A DNA stretch of 64,000 nucleotides from Porphyra umbilicalis (GCA_002049455.2 KV918901.1:123979-187978); one strand, 5' to 3'. Shown: positions 43,236-55,510, counted from the stretch's first letter. Notes: generated by a model not told the origin, from the sequence alone. Numbers and translations are program-made.

Positions 43236-44141
43236 ATGGAGCAATTGGTCCCGCTGGAGTGGATGGACCATTATGCCGAGCGTGACGGGAGTTCGGTGTT
43301 CCTGCACAGCGCCTTCGTCTTTGAGCGCCGTCGCCACCCCGAAGCTGGCGGCACCCCCCAAGCTGGCGGCACGCCTGTCAAACGCCGCTTCTTCCTCCGA
43401 AGCAGCATCCCATGCATGGCGGTAACGTCGCTGGATGTCATGACGTTGGATGTGCTGCCGAGCCGGGTTGCGGCTGCACATCAACGGCAGACACTGGCGG
43501 GTGACAAGGGATCTGTGGCTGCGCCGCCGTTGTTGCCGGGCGAGGTAGACGGTCCGGAAGTCTCGATCGATCCACGCAAGGTGTTTCCCCGCTTTAAGCC
43601 GCGCCTGTTCAAAAAGACCACCAACCGCGACCCTACCATCTTTGAGGTGACCCCCTCCCTCGTGTTCTACCACGACGAGACTATCCGCAACAAGTACAAG
43701 GCGTGGATGCGGTCCGGGATTCTGGTGCTCGAGATGCTCGATAGGCATCCCCCCAACCCGCACATCGTCAAGTACCACGGGGTGTTTGTGGAAGGCGACC
43801 GCATTTCTGGGTTTGCGCTTGATGCCCTGGCGCAGAACCTGGACGAACGTTGCCGATCTGCGGCGCCGCCGTTGGACGTGACAAAGGTCATCAACGGCAT
43901 TAAGGACGCGTTGACGCACCTGCATGGCTTGGGATATTGCCACAACGACGTCAACACGTACAACATAATGTTAAAGGCCGACGACGACGAGGCGGTGTTA
44001 ATCGACTTCGACTCGTGCTTGCCGGAGGGAGTGCCGCTGTCCAAGGGCAACGGATCGACAATCAGCAGCCCGGACAACGATTGGGCGGGCCTAAGCCAGG
44101 TCCAGGAGCGCCTGTACAACGTGTTCAAGACGGCACCGTAG
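43236..44141 (+). CDS. Atypical protein kinase with HND and DFD active-site motifs
   Basis: This is a single-exon gene of 301 codons. The catalytic loop is GYCHNDVNTYNIML (about residues 233-246): the His-x-Asp and the Asn five residues later are kept, but the usual Arg of HRD is Asn. The metal-binding motif is LIDFDSC (about residue 257), with DFD in place of DFG, followed by GVPLSKGN. This combination is typical of a group of small kinase-like proteins well known from fungi. The upstream lobe (RNKYKAWMRSGILVLEMLDR, HPHIVKY-like NPHIVKYHGVFVEGD) fits a shortened N-lobe without a clear Gly-rich loop. It ends in TAG (44139-44141). The substrate is unknown; it may be a phospho-transferase or a pseudokinase. 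The neighbouring 3' DNA has a 25-bp tandem repeat. Confidence 0.75.
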   Translation: MEQLVPLEWMDHYAERDGSSVFLHSAFVFERRRHPEAGGTPQAGGTPVKRRFFLRSSIPCMAVTSLDVMTLDVLPSRVAAAHQRQTLAGDKGSVAAPPLLPGEVDGPEVSIDPRKVFPRFKPRLFKKTTNRDPTIFEVTPSLVFYHDETIRNKYKAWMRSGILVLEMLDRHPPNPHIVKYHGVFVEGDRISGFALDALAQNLDERCRSAAPPLDVTKVINGIKDALTHLHGLGYCHNDVNTYNIMLKADDDEAVLIDFDSCLPEGVPLSKGNGSTISSPDNDWAGLSQVQERLYNVFKTAP

Positions 44142-44291
44142 GTGCTGCGGTGGCTGTGGGGGAAGCCGAGGCTCCGCCGCGTGCGGGGAGCAGGGGGAGC
44201 GCAGTTGGGCATGGAAGGGGGCGTGTCTCGGGTGCTGGCAGGGGGTTCGGGCACTTGGTGGGTGCGGTGGTGGGGAGCGGCAACACCGGAG

Positions 44292-44391
44292 GTGCTTTGG
44301 TTGGGAAAAACGACGGGTGCTTTGGCGGGGAAAGACGACAGGTGTTTTTGCGCGGCAGGACGACAGGTGCTTTGGCGGGGAAGGACGACAC
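44292..44391. repeat. 25-bp tandem repeat, four units
   Basis: Units start at 44292, 44317, 44342 and 44367, each reading approximately GTGCTTTGGCGGGGAAAGAC then GACAG. The array lies about 150 bp after the kinase stop codon, in its likely 3' UTR. Confidence 0.9.
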
Positions 44392-45435
44392 GGGGCAGCG
44401 GCGACCGAGGCGGCGACCTAGATGGTGGTGGCTGACGCTATGGCGGTGGCGACTCAGGCGGCGCGGTGGCTGCGGAGGGCGCGGCCGCGTGGAGCCCCAT
44501 GGCTGCAGACAATCGTCGGCGGTTGTGCCACAACGTGTTACGGACGCAATACCCACGTCATGCAAAATCAATGAGCGATGCGTGCACGAGGCGTGCACGA
44601 GGCGTGCTGTGACACATAAAACGCAATACCAAGCTCTGCAATGTGTGTTACGTTCATTTATCCGGCACTAGCGAATATCACCCCCCTTTCCGGATGACTG
44701 CCGACTTGTTCCAAGTGCATAAAAACTTAAATAACACGAAACTTGCGCTGTGAAGCACAGCAGCAAATCAAGCTCGAAGGAGCGCACAGAAAGTACATTC
44801 CGGAGAATGTCAGGCGGGCCACTCGGTCAGCAACCAGAAAGAACAGTCCGCGTGACAGTGCGTCCTGTACTGAGGTACAGCGGTCCGCCGGCACAGAGCA
44901 GGAGCAGAGGCAACAGGCAAGTGTAAGGCCCAGTCGCGAGAAGACGTGAGAGAGGCAAGAACGTATGGGACCCGTAATGACAAGGAACCCACTCGAGGGC
45001 CACGTGGCGCCCCAGACACGCGAGACCCATCTGGCGACCGATGACAGGGCTCCTCACAGGTCCGAGAACGGTGGCGAAATGATGAACGTAATGCATCAAA
45101 GGAATGTGCAATGCGTCCGCGGAACGCGTGAGGAAACGCATGGATACCGGGAACGCATGGCATGATGCCGTCGAGAAAGGCGTACTCAAGAGGAACACAA
45201 GCCGAGAACCCCGAAGGGACGGAAGCAGAGCATGCACAAGCTAAGCGCAAACAGTCAGCCAGGGTGCGAAAATGAAAGGAACACATGGAGCACCGGTCAG
45301 GAGGTGCCCGAAGGTACCCAATGCCACCATCGAGCGGCATCAAATATGGGTGCCAAGATAGCTAGGATGGTGGCGTAGGTCAACCCGCTCACTCCAAAAG
45401 CAGTAAACAGGCACGGCCAAGCTTACCGCATCTGC
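44392..45435. other. Spacer before the acidic-tail gene
   Basis: No gene was found. The stretch 44575-44650 contains two GCGTGCACGAG units, and 45090-45160 contains GCAATGCGT and ACGCATGG motifs related to those found throughout the next two genes. It may include the left end of the large element. Confidence 0.45.
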
Positions 45436-48400
45436 TCAGACCCCCTTATGGTCATTGTCACTGTCTTCGCCCTCCTCATCCTCCTCCTCGCCGTCGTCAT
45501 CGCTCTCCTCACCGTCGTCATCACCCTCCTCGTCTTCTTCATCGCCCTCTTCCCCGTCGTCATCACCCTCATTGTCGTCGTCCTCCTCCTCTTCGCCGTC
45601 GTCGTCGTCCTCCTCTCCTTCATCGTCCCCGGCGTCGTAGTCGGAGTCCACCTCGTCGTCTTTCTGGGCGCCATCCTTCTTCTGGTGGACGTTGTCCGCC
45701 TCGTCGTCGTCGTCACTCACGTCCACTTGGTAATCGCTCCCCTCGTCGTCGTCTTCGTCGCCCCCCTCGTCGTCTTCGTCGTCTTCACCAGTTCCGGCGC
45801 TCGAGTGCTCGTATTCACTGCCGACGTCGGACGGAGTCGCGGCCTCCACGCTGGGGCTCCGGCTGCGCTTCTCCTTCTTAAACCCTTTGCCCGGGGCTTT
45901 GGTCGAAGCGGTTCTGGACGGCCCGCCGCCCATGGGGCCGCGCAGACGAGCGCGACGGGCGTCACTGACGCTGCGCCCCTTTGCTTGCGGGTGGCCGACC
46001 ACAATCCGTACGTCATCGTCGTCCACCTCGTCCTCCTCCTCAATGGACTCGTCGAGGATCAGGGCGAGAGCCTGCATCAGAGTGCCCTTGGATGCGCCGC
46101 TACCACGCTTTGTCAGCTGCCGTCCGTTGCGCGCCTTGGGGGCGGGCCTCGAGGGAGATTCGGGGTCGTTGACTGTTGCGCAGTTCTTGTCGTCTTTGTC
46201 CGTCTTGAACATACGCACCCAAATGCACTGTTCCTTGTTGGCCTCTGCGTGCAGCCACGCGAGCTCCTCGCACCAAACAGCGCGATGGGAAGGTGTCACG
46301 CCTGAGTACATGGCGCTGATGACCGCCTTGGTGTAGGCTTGGAGCCACAGGTTGTTTCGGATCTGGGGGGAGTCACCAGGTGTCGTCACGCATGCATCAC
46401 GTAGCGCAACACGTGACAGTAGAGTTCGAGGCGTCAGTTTCTTGCGCAATGCGTGGATACGAGAGCAATGCGTTACACAAACCTGCAGCGCGTTGCAATC
46501 ACGCACTGCGTACCCGTGGCGTGTGTAATGCACCATTAGGAGTTCGTGAGATGCAAAAAGAGGTGCGCTCGTGGCGCGCGGACTCACCTTTGTAAGCACG
46601 AAAGCCAATTGGCTGAGATGGACCTTGATCACCAGCCGCCCGTTGTTGTAGCTGTTCGTGTGGCAGCTGTTGCCGGCACCCGTGCGGCTGAAGTAGTACA
46701 GCATGGCATCGTAGACGCCCCTGCGCCCAGCGTCCGTCTTGATGTAGCGGCGGCCGTGCAACCACCACAGAGCCCGATGCCGGGCTTGCTCTTCTTCGGA
46801 GACATCGTCGTCGATGACAGGGAACTCGTTGCAACGAGTGGCTGCCGACCACGCGGTCCAGATAGAGCGCCCGAGCGTCGAATGTTCCGACGAGCGGGCG
46901 CACCCACAAAAGGTCAGCAAGTCCTGAGTCCTTCTCTGCTTGGAAGAGGAGGTGGGCGCGCCCGCGCGCTTGACCTTCTTGCTGAGGGGCCTCGCCTCCT
47001 TTTGTCGTACGAAGGCGGTGGTCTCAGCCAGCTCCTCGGCACGCTCCAGCGTCGCAGTAGCAGCTTCCGCGATGACGCCGATGAAGAAATCCCGTGACTC
47101 CCCCGTCGAGAGAAAGACGTCGTCTGGCACTTCGGGTTCCCGCATCAGTAGCATTAACTTGTCATTGAGCACCTCTCGGATGGCATCAGTTAGCTCCACA
47201 CCGGTCTTCTCTGACGTGGCGCGCGGCAATCTGCGGCTTTTGCCCTTGGAAGAAGCGGGATGCTTGGACTCCGGCGCCGACACGGTCGTGTTGGCACGGA
47301 CGCGTTCCGTACGCCTTGCGTCCGAGGCGTGCGCAATGCGTTGGACCGACTTGTTTTTCATCTTGCGCCGTGGGCCCGTTCCGGCTGTCGTTCTCAGCTT
47401 GACCGTAGGACCTCCGCCGCCGCCATCAGGACCGTGCTGGGCAGCGCGTAGGCCACGATGCGGAGGAGGAGGCAATGGAGGACCGTTAGGGTTCGCAAAA
47501 AAATCGGACCCGTCCCCTTCAGCGATAACAGCAGCCGCCGCGGCCGCTGCCTCCTCCTCAGCCGTCGCCATGCGCTGCTTGAGCTGCCGAACAGCGTCCT
47601 TGTCACCCTTCTCCTCCGCAGCTATCAGGCTCGCCTCGGACTCTGAGCTAGAGGGTGAAGCAGGAAGCACCTTGCGCACTGGTTTGCTTGCACGAGCAGG
47701 ACCTCCGCCACCCTTATTATGGGCGCCGCGCTGGTGAGCAGCAGCGGCGGGGATCGCACTCTGGGGCCTCGGCGGGCGCACACTGCCCGTCAACGGCACG
47801 CCGCCCGAGGAGGTGTTCTGGAGTGTAGTTTTCTGTACATCAACCGCACTCGGGTCTGAAGAGGGCATAGGGGGCGGAGGCGGAGGAGGCAGAGGCTTGG
47901 GCGGTCCCGAACGAGCACACCGCTGCGTACAGTAAAATGGCAGATCAAAGAAAGAGCAAGAAGACAGCAGGAGACGGACAAACATGCAAGTGCGTTAGAC
48001 ACGGTGCGGGTGTCGACGTCACGACTTCAAGCACGAAAGACGCACGCGTCACGCACGCAACGCATGAAAAGCATGTGTTACAATACATCTGCACACGCCG
48101 TGCGGGCCAGAGCACGCATTGCAAATCACAGAAACGCCATGCATATGCCTGCACGTACTTTTGTGGGAGCTCTGCCCGACGACAGGTGCGTAGGGGGCCG
48201 AGTCTTCGGGGAAGTTGCTCCAGGCGAAGTGCTCCGAGTCTTCTGCGAATAGCAGACACATGGTCGACAAAAAACGAGTGCACCGCAGCCAGCACAAAAC
48301 GGACAGGTGCACACGTTAGTGGTTGAACAACGCGCATGCACAGGTGCAATGATCAGTGCTTCCATGCTCTTAAAATATGAAGAACGAGCCACTTGACTCT

Positions 48401-48942
48401 CGAAGTCAACACCCAATCCCGCGCTGCCATACCTTGGGCGCCATGATCGCCTCTGTTAGTGATGGTGTGAGCGCACCCGGGTGGAGCACGCCGAAGTGGA
48501 TCAGCTGCTCAACAGTTCTTGCGGCTCTCGTGACCAGTAGGACGGATTGCGACGGATCCGCGGCACGACAGATCCCACCACCCCCCGCGTCCGCGTCTCC
48601 CTCCGAGAGCAGGAGCGGACGTGACACGGACTGCCGGGGCGTGGCACTGGCTAGCAGCCGCAGACCGTCAACCACGAAGGAGCCGCGGGAAAAGGCACAA
48701 CGCTCGTTGTCCTCCAACCCGCCGGTGGGGGCAACAGGTCCACGCCGTAGAGCACGAGAGACAACGAAGCGGGGCACCGACTGGCGAGCCGGCGGCGGCG
48801 GCGGAGACGACACGGCGCATGCCGTGGCGTTGGACAACGCGTCCATTGAGAGGAGCCGTTCGGCCGCCGACGGAGAAGCCACGCAAGAATTGGCCGTCGT
48901 TCGTTGCGGCCCAGAAGGCCTGTTGAGGTCGGGCCCATTCAA
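45436..48942 (-). CDS. Four-exon nuclear-type protein with a long acidic tail, unknown; probable transposon accessory gene
   Basis: The exons are 48942-48433, 48242-48159, 47922-46588 and 46362-45436. All three introns (190, 236 and 225 bp) begin GT (GTATGG, GTACGT, GTGAGT), end CAG and are phase 0; together they give 951 residues. Exon 1 (MNGPDLNRPSGPQRTT) is disordered. Exon 3 has a helical segment (VELTDAIREVLNDKLMLLM, IAEAATATLERAEELAETT) and a folded core around ALWWLHGRRYIKTDAGRRG, YDAMLYYFSRTGAG and RLVIKVHLSQLAFVLTK. The core continues across the last intron as IRNNLWLQAYTKAVISAMY and WCEELAWLHAEANKEQCIW. Lys/Arg patches (KGFKKEKRSRSP) could be nuclear signals. About 190 final residues are mostly Asp and Glu. 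I recognise no family. Its divergent pairing with a transposase suggests a regulator or DNA-binding partner of it. Confidence 0.75.
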
Positions 48943-49548
48943 TTGTCACAACGGACCCGCTGGCTCATGTTCGGAAGCAACCGTCGCGCGCACCTGCGCA
49001 TTCAGCGAGGCCGAGGGTGCCGATTGAACGGCCCGGCTCATCACCTGCGAGAGTCCCTTGCGTCACGTCGGTGCAACACATCAGGTGGATGCCCGATTGA
49101 GGACCAATAATTCGTCGGAGAGACAGGTCCGGGAGAATCCACAGTGGAGCGGTCCACTGGCGCTTTCAAATCGTCAATTTGGAGATTCTGGGGACGGCGA
49201 GGGAGATACGGGGTTATCATTGGCTCGTTTGATCATCCACCTGCTCCGCCACAGGTAGGCCACCACAGAGGACACCAGCAGCGGTCCTTCCAAAGGGTGC
49301 GCTTCACACACGGGGTCGGTCATGAGGTCAGCCGCTTGGACGGACGCCCGGGCTGACACGTGCAGCGACTCACGCCAGCTGACTGCACCTTGTGTCGCAG
49401 TTGCTGCTCCGATTATTATTTTGCGTTCGCCACGTGTGCATTACGTGTTGCGTTTCGCGACGGGTTGCGTGTCTCCAGGTGCATCACGTGTCGCATTGCT
49501 TGCCCACTGCGTGCCCTTTGTGATCCGTGGTGTGGGACTCCGGCTGCC
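48943..49548. promoter_or_regulatory. Divergent promoter region between acidic-tail gene and transposase
   Basis: The 606 bp between the two start codons contain no gene. The transposase-proximal part (49435-49510) is rich in GCGTTTCGCG, GCATTACG and CGCATTGC motifs. Confidence 0.45.
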
Positions 49549-52500
49549 ATGCACCCTTGCTTGTATCCTGGGTGCCAACGGTCGTTCCCATTTCGCATGA
49601 ACGTCGGCCGGCACATGCGCTTTCATCACGCCTCCGGGGTGGGGCGTCCGACGTCGCCGCCTCGTCATCCCCTTCCTCTCCCCCCTCTGTTCCTGAACTT
49701 TCGACGCCACCGGGCGCACCACCGAGTCGGGAGAACACACCGCCCCATAACCTGCCTCTTGGTCCTGGAGTTGACGACCTGCTTGAGCTTGATGAGGACT
49801 TGTTTCTGCGCGATGACGACCTCGACACTGACTATGGCAGCGAAGCCCGCAGCAGCGATGTCGGCGATGCGACCGATCTCGGAGAGGTCGAAGAGCTGTT
49901 CAACTTTGAGGACGAAGACGAGCCCGCATAGTTGCTCCCTGGCAATGCGGGTGACACTATTTGCGGGCAGGTCCTCAAGCACTTTGCGGAGCTCGACGAT
50001 GCGACGCGCGGCAAACCTGTGTACGACGCCGCACAGCGCATGGAGGCAGGCCTAGGGTTCGACAACCCGAGCTTGCGGAGAGTTTTCAAGCATGTTTGTA
50101 CATCTGGGGGGGCGGGTCTCTCGCGAATCCAAACTAAGGAGCTGTACGAGCTCGTGGTGATGGTTGAGAGTGCGACTGGAGTGGAGCGGCCCCCGTTCAC
50201 AACTCGCTTTCCCTCCTTGCACTCTTTTTGGATGGCCGTTCGCCTTGAGAAGCGGCGGTTGCTGTGCCGGCTTGGTTGGAAGACGGCTGAGTTGCCGATT
50301 AGTGGACGTATGTACAAGGTCATCTACCGCGACGGCCTTGACAGCATCCAGTACCAGCTACGGCGCGCATTGACCGTGCAGTGGGAACGTGACGGGCCTT
50401 TTTGCTCCTGCGATGCTCAAGAATCTATGGTGCCCGGCGCGGGCGGCGAAGGAGAGGAGCCCGAAGATATGGACTCGGTGTTGGATGACTCTGTGTCTGA
50501 CTCGGGCCTCGCGTGTGCGGCACGCATTGCGGCGCAATGCGCCGACGATGTGCGCAATGCACGTGGTCACGGCGTGGCTCCACGTGTCGGACGGTCAACA
50601 CGGCCATGCACGTGCGGCCTGCCGCGGAGACCGGTGCGCACGGGAGGAAACGAGCACCACGATCGCGTTCTTCACGACATTTTTGATGGCGAGTCATTCA
50701 GGGCGCAACGGGACGACGTCCGCCGCATGTTTGGCGACAACGTCCGCATGCTCGGCCTGTATCTGTACTCGGACGGCACAACACTGAGCTCTTCTGGTGG
50801 TACGGGTTGAGCCCGTTCCTTTCTCCTGTACAACACTGTTCGCCTTCCGTCGGCCCACGACATAAGCCCCACTCCATTGGTCATGATTTCTTGGTGGACC
50901 CTTTCTGACAGCATGCTCGCTTTGTTTCTCACGCTGCGTGGCCTTCCTCGCGGTGGTTGAGATGGATGTTTGTTCCATTGTGTGTTTCCCCAGCTGTGTG
51001 CGCTTACCCGATCAGGATGCGTGTGATCAACATCGTCACAAAAAAGGTCGGTTGGCACACCGTCGCATACGTGCCGTCGGTCGCTGGAAAGCATGAGCCC
51101 ATGTCGAAGGCGAAGGCCGCCCAGACGCGAGCCGAGCTCTTGCAGCGCACGCTGGCGATGTTGTTCTACCGCTGCATGATTGCCAGCCACTGCGGTGCGG
51201 AGCTACTCCTCCGTGACGGCACGAAGGTGATCGTGTGCCCTCGCGTCCTACTGTACGTTTGTGACCAGCCTGAAGAGCGTGCTGTGCTGGGTCTGAAGCA
51301 GCATGGGAGCACGTACGATTGTACACCGTGCATGGCCCGCTCCGACGCAAGCTCCAACATCGGCGAGAAGCGTCCCAGATCAAGGAGCGTGCTCAAAACT
51401 GTCACGGCGCAGATGAGGGGGGCAAGTTTACGCGGAGTTTACGGCATGGGACGCACCATTGAGGACTTGGAGACGGACTACAGTGTCAGATGTATCGTTC
51501 CTGCTCTTGCGGGATGGGCAGGTCTGGGCTCAGGCTGCTTCATGCTCTACCAACTGCCTGGCTTCGATCGCCTCCACGTACGTACTCGCCCGCCTCGTAT
51601 TGGGTACCCTCCTCGCTTCACTTATACTCTTCTACACTCTGTCGCACCCCATTTACTGGCGGTGCTGATGCTTTCCCACAACCGAACCACAGCCGTCTGA
51701 CAAAGGTTTCTGACAACACAATCGCTCTTCTAGAAGCATGGTCCTCTGCAAGTCTACCTTTTCTTGTGCCCAACAGGTGCTGGATGTCGGGCTCATGCGC
51801 ACCATCAGCAATGAGATCCCAGTTTACGCGGAGACGGTAGCTGACGGCGGTGATCTGGTACATGGCCCAGTTATTGACACCATGCGGAGCTGCAATACGC
51901 GGTTCTCGTACGCATGTCGCACGCATCGCGTACCTACCGCTCAACCAGGGTATGTATTGCATTCTCAGACACGTATCCCCATTTAGGAGGGCGCAACGAC
52001 TGAACCTTTGACCCCGTGAGCGGACCTCTAACGAAGCGTGCCTCCCAAGGACTAACTGCCTGACTCGGCTTTCATGTGGTCCCACCCACTCCGTCTTTGA
52101 TATCCTTTGATTCATGGAATTCTCCGGCCGCGTGGACTCGACAGGTACCTGGTAAAGGCAGACACGGTACAGACTACATTGCGTGGGGCCGAGCATCGCT
52201 CCGTGAAGCATTTTCTTCCTTTCTCCGTTGCTGGCGCCGTCGGGACGTCCTCTGGTCGCGGCAACCATTCGGTATTGACCTGGAGCCTGTGCGAGCTGGC
52301 CGCGCTCACGCGCGATATTTTTGCCATGAAGTCCTCTACCGTGTCGGAGGCGCGGGCTCTTTGCCATCGCATGTCCGTGTGGGTGTCATCTGACTTCCAG
52401 AACATCTTCGGAGAGAAGCACACGACGAAGTTGCACCGTCTGCTCGCCCACCTCTTAGACGAATTTTTGCTGCGGGGAAACGTACACGACGGCGACCCCG

Positions 52501-53252
52501 GCATCAACGAGGCGCTACACAAGGCGGTCAAGCTCGCATGGCTCCGTACAAACCACCGCCGGTCCGAGTACACCCTTCAGTTGGTGCTGGCTGAGCAGGT
52601 GGCGCAACTCCTTCGGGACGAGGACATCGACGACGGGGAGTTGGAAGAGGCCACGCCACGCCCGGGCACTCGGGATCGCGCACGCGGTAATGTGGTGGAG
52701 GTCGGCGTGTTGGCGGAGGAGCGCAATCTTCCAGGCCTGGCAGAGGTGCTTGATTGTGACGCTACCGCCGACTTGACAGTCGGCGTGGGCTCTCGCCTGC
52801 ATCCACATGCGCCAAGACGACATGAAGGACGCCGCCAAATGGTGAGAGCTGCGGAGGACTTCTACGGTGCTCCGTGGTGGGACTGGATCCGGTATGTGGA
52901 CCGCCAGGGAGTCGAGCGCTACGGTCGGGCTAGAGTTGTCATCCTGGGCACAAGCTCTGTAGCGGAGCGCGTCATCGTTGTGGAGCGCGCCGTCCAGGCC
53001 ACACCGGTTGCTGGTTGCCCTTTCAGTGCCTATGGTTGCGAGCGCCTGCGATGGGATATGCCCCCCGGCGCTGACGCCCCCAGGGTGGACGCCGTACAGC
53101 TCAAGGACGTCAAGAGTGTGCTTTGTGTCGAGTTGGATTGGGTAGACTGGGTACGCCGACATGGCCTTGAGCGAATGCCGGCGTCGACTCCTACCACATC
53201 TGAAGAGTACAGAGCTCGCAGGATGTTTGTCAATGCGTTTGTATCGGCATGA
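49549..53252 (+). CDS. DDE-type transposase (CACTA/Plavaka/KDZ-like), four exons, disrupted near the N-terminus
   Basis: A C2H2 finger opens the protein (MHPCLYPGCQRSF, then GRHMRFHH). An acidic segment in the +2 frame follows (VDDLLELDEDLFLRDDDLD), so one frameshift lies near 49640. An in-frame TAG (49929-49931) precedes LLPGNAGDTICGQVLKHF. Core motifs are NVRMLGLYLYSDGTTLS (likely first catalytic Asp), YPIRMRVINIVTKK, LLYVCDQPEERAVLGLKQHG, DCTPCMA, FDRLH-VLDVGLMRTI (likely second Asp) and EHRSVKHFLPFSVAGAVG, plus HRLLAHLLDEFLLRGN and DGDPGINEALHK. Introns 50800-50993, 51578-51776 and 51950-52144 all have GT...CAG ends, and their phases (1, 0, 2) restore one frame. For example, FDRLH joins VLDVGL exactly at the second junction. 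It ends at TGA 53252. The frameshift and TAG suggest a copy beginning to decay. Confidence 0.8.
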
Positions 53253-53996
53253 AGTCAAATGGTGGTTTGCCGCTTTGCCGTTCAACGTGCCTGCCCCGTA
53301 ACATGGCGCAATACATGTGAAGCACGTCGAAGGACTACGTAAAGCGTTCGCGATGTCTGCCGTCATGCGCTAATGCGTGTGGAAGTCGAGATGGATCAAG
53401 CAGGAGCAACAAGCATTAGGTCTCAAAGGGGTGCCTATCGCTCTCGAGAGCCAGTCGGACACCGTGGCTTGCCGGCACGTCGCGCGCCACTCACGAAGGC
53501 GTCAATCTCGTCAATGCTTCATTCCCATTGGACCACGTCACTGCTAAGGCGTGCGTGGCATCATGCGAGAGGGCCCAAGTGCTAGCAGATGTGAGGTGGC
53601 GCAATCCCATTGATACAGCACATCCGTGCTGCAGACGTGTGGCGTTTTCGTAAGGCACAGAGACATCGGTGTCACTTTCTCTCGGCCGCAGTGTCATTGG
53701 TGCCGCTTCGTGGCGTTGTCATTGGTGCAGCACGGACCCGGTCTCCTTTTTCACTGTCAACTGGTGACATCGCACAGGTAGAGTAGCGGCTTGGCCGGTT
53801 TCATCGCTGTCATTGGCTCCAGCGGAGGCTGCAGCGTTCAAAACGGAACTGCTTTGGCAGTAGCCCCTCCTACGTGCGGCTTGTCTCGGAACCATCACAT
53901 CTGGGACGGCTGATGCGGCCACGCAAGTGCTCAACTTGGGCGGAGTCCAGAGTAGAGCCGAGGAAGACAACGTCGGCCTCGGACTTGGCAGAGGGA

Positions 53997-54075
53997 CCGG
54001 TTGATCAGGCACCGACTTGCTCGAATCTGATGCGAACCGGTTGATCCAGGAACCGACTTGCTCGATTCTGACGCC
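53997..54075. repeat. ~40-bp tandem duplication
   Basis: ACCGGTTGATC then ACCGACTTGCTCGAATCTGA is repeated once with a few mismatches, with units starting at 53997 and 54036. Confidence 0.8.
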
Positions 54076-54887
54076 AAGCCCGAGGTCAGCTGAGACTCGA
54101 CGGGGATCTGTCGAAATTACCGTGTGCGGGGTCGTGTTCTAGCCAATTTAATCCCGCAAGGCGTTTTGAAACGCGTGTTTGTGCGTCACGATGCGTGTCA
54201 TCTGCATGCGCATTGCGGCGTAACACGCCGTGGCACAACCGCCGACGATGCGCCGAACCGAGGCGCGCATTGCTTGATCTTCACTGATGACGTGCTCGCC
54301 TGCGACGTTGGCGGCGGCTCGACGACGACGGCCTTTGGGTGGCGGCGGCTAGGCTGCCGTGGCCGACGGCGCGGCGAAACATCGACAATTTAAGCAGGCG
54401 GTGGTCGCTCCGTTTTGTATGGCATGAAGTGCACGACCCCGTCGGGCCCCTTTTTCTTGGGGACACCGTGACCACATGCACGTTCTTGGTGTTTTATACA
54501 TGCACAAGTTGCTGCTTTTTCACGCCCGGGGTGGCCTCTCATGGCCTTAGTAGCTTCGGCGGGGACAGGGTCAGAGCAGTTCAACTGTCGCCGTGCCGAG
54601 TCCATTCAACATGTGCAAGAGCGTTGTCGATGTTCAGCGCATCATTTTTACGACATGGGAGCACAAAGGTGGTTGGCTCCACGAGAAACGGCAATGGAAA
54701 GAAGCCGAAAACACAGTACCGCAAGACCATAAGCAACAACGAAGCAGGGTAGGCATGGTCCTTGGCGACTGGAACACGTGGCGGGTCGACTCAGCATCAG
54801 GTCTATGTGAACAGCCGCCGCCTCTGCAACCCGACGGCCGGCTATCTGCAAGGCACGTCGACACCGCTCAACTCAAAGGATGTGCCT

Positions 54888-55040
54888 TTAAGACGTGTCC
54901 ATGGCGCTGTCGTCCGGCGGCGGCGGCGGCGGGCGGTAATTGTCGGACTGCGGGCAAGAGGTGCTCATGCAGTCCGTCTTCTTGACCTTGATGGTGGGGG
55001 GCGGAGGGTGCGAGATCTCCGTGGTGACCGTCTTGCACAT
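54888..55040 (-). CDS. Possible short exon or small ORF, unknown
   Basis: The 50-codon frame reads MCKTVTTEISHPPPPTIKVK, then TSCPQSDNYRPPPPPPD, and ends AMDTS. The composition is less repetitive than that of chance frames nearby and could be the last exon of an otherwise lost gene. There is no splice or family support. Confidence 0.25.
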   Translation of the reverse strand: MCKTVTTEISHPPPPTIKVKKTDCMSTSCPQSDNYRPPPPPPDDSAMDTS

Positions 55041-55369
55041 GGTGAATGAACGGCTTTCTTTGTGGTGGTGACGCGGCGGGTAGCGGCTTGGTCGCAGGTG
55101 GGACCGTAGCGAGTTCGACTGGTAGCCGGGCGTGCACAGAGAGCCTCTGTAGCGCGGTGAGGTGCACGGGATCAGGGGGGGAGAAGAAAATGTGTGCACC
55201 GTCTGACGAGCGGCGCGCGTACCGCGGTACGGCGCACGGTGCCGGGCGCCGTGGGATGTGCGGGCAGAACAGAAAAGCTGTCAGATTGTGGCCCGTGTTC
55301 TGTCCTCCCACATGCGTGCGGGTTAGACGACGTTTTGGCTCTACGCTCCCGGCCTGCAGGCCGACCAGC

Positions 55370-55510
55370 CCTAGGTCGGCGGGCCCTACACGGATGGGTG
55401 GCTGCAGCGACACCCTACACTCAAAGATCCGGGACCCCCCGAGGCCGGCGGGCTCTGAACGAATGGGTGGCGGAAACGACGCCTTATCCACATACTCTCA
55501 AAGAGCCGCA
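55370..55510. repeat. ~70-bp imperfect tandem duplication
   Basis: Two adjacent units share GGTCGGCGGGCCC/GGCCGGCGGGCTC, then GAATGGGTGGC-like, CGAC and ACTCAAAGA segments in the same order. Confidence 0.6.

Noticed and set aside
25449..44680. CACTAGCGAAT near 25456 and 44667 as possible CACTA transposon termini
   Set aside because: No inverted partner (TAGTG with matching inner sequence) or 3-bp target duplication was found for either copy.
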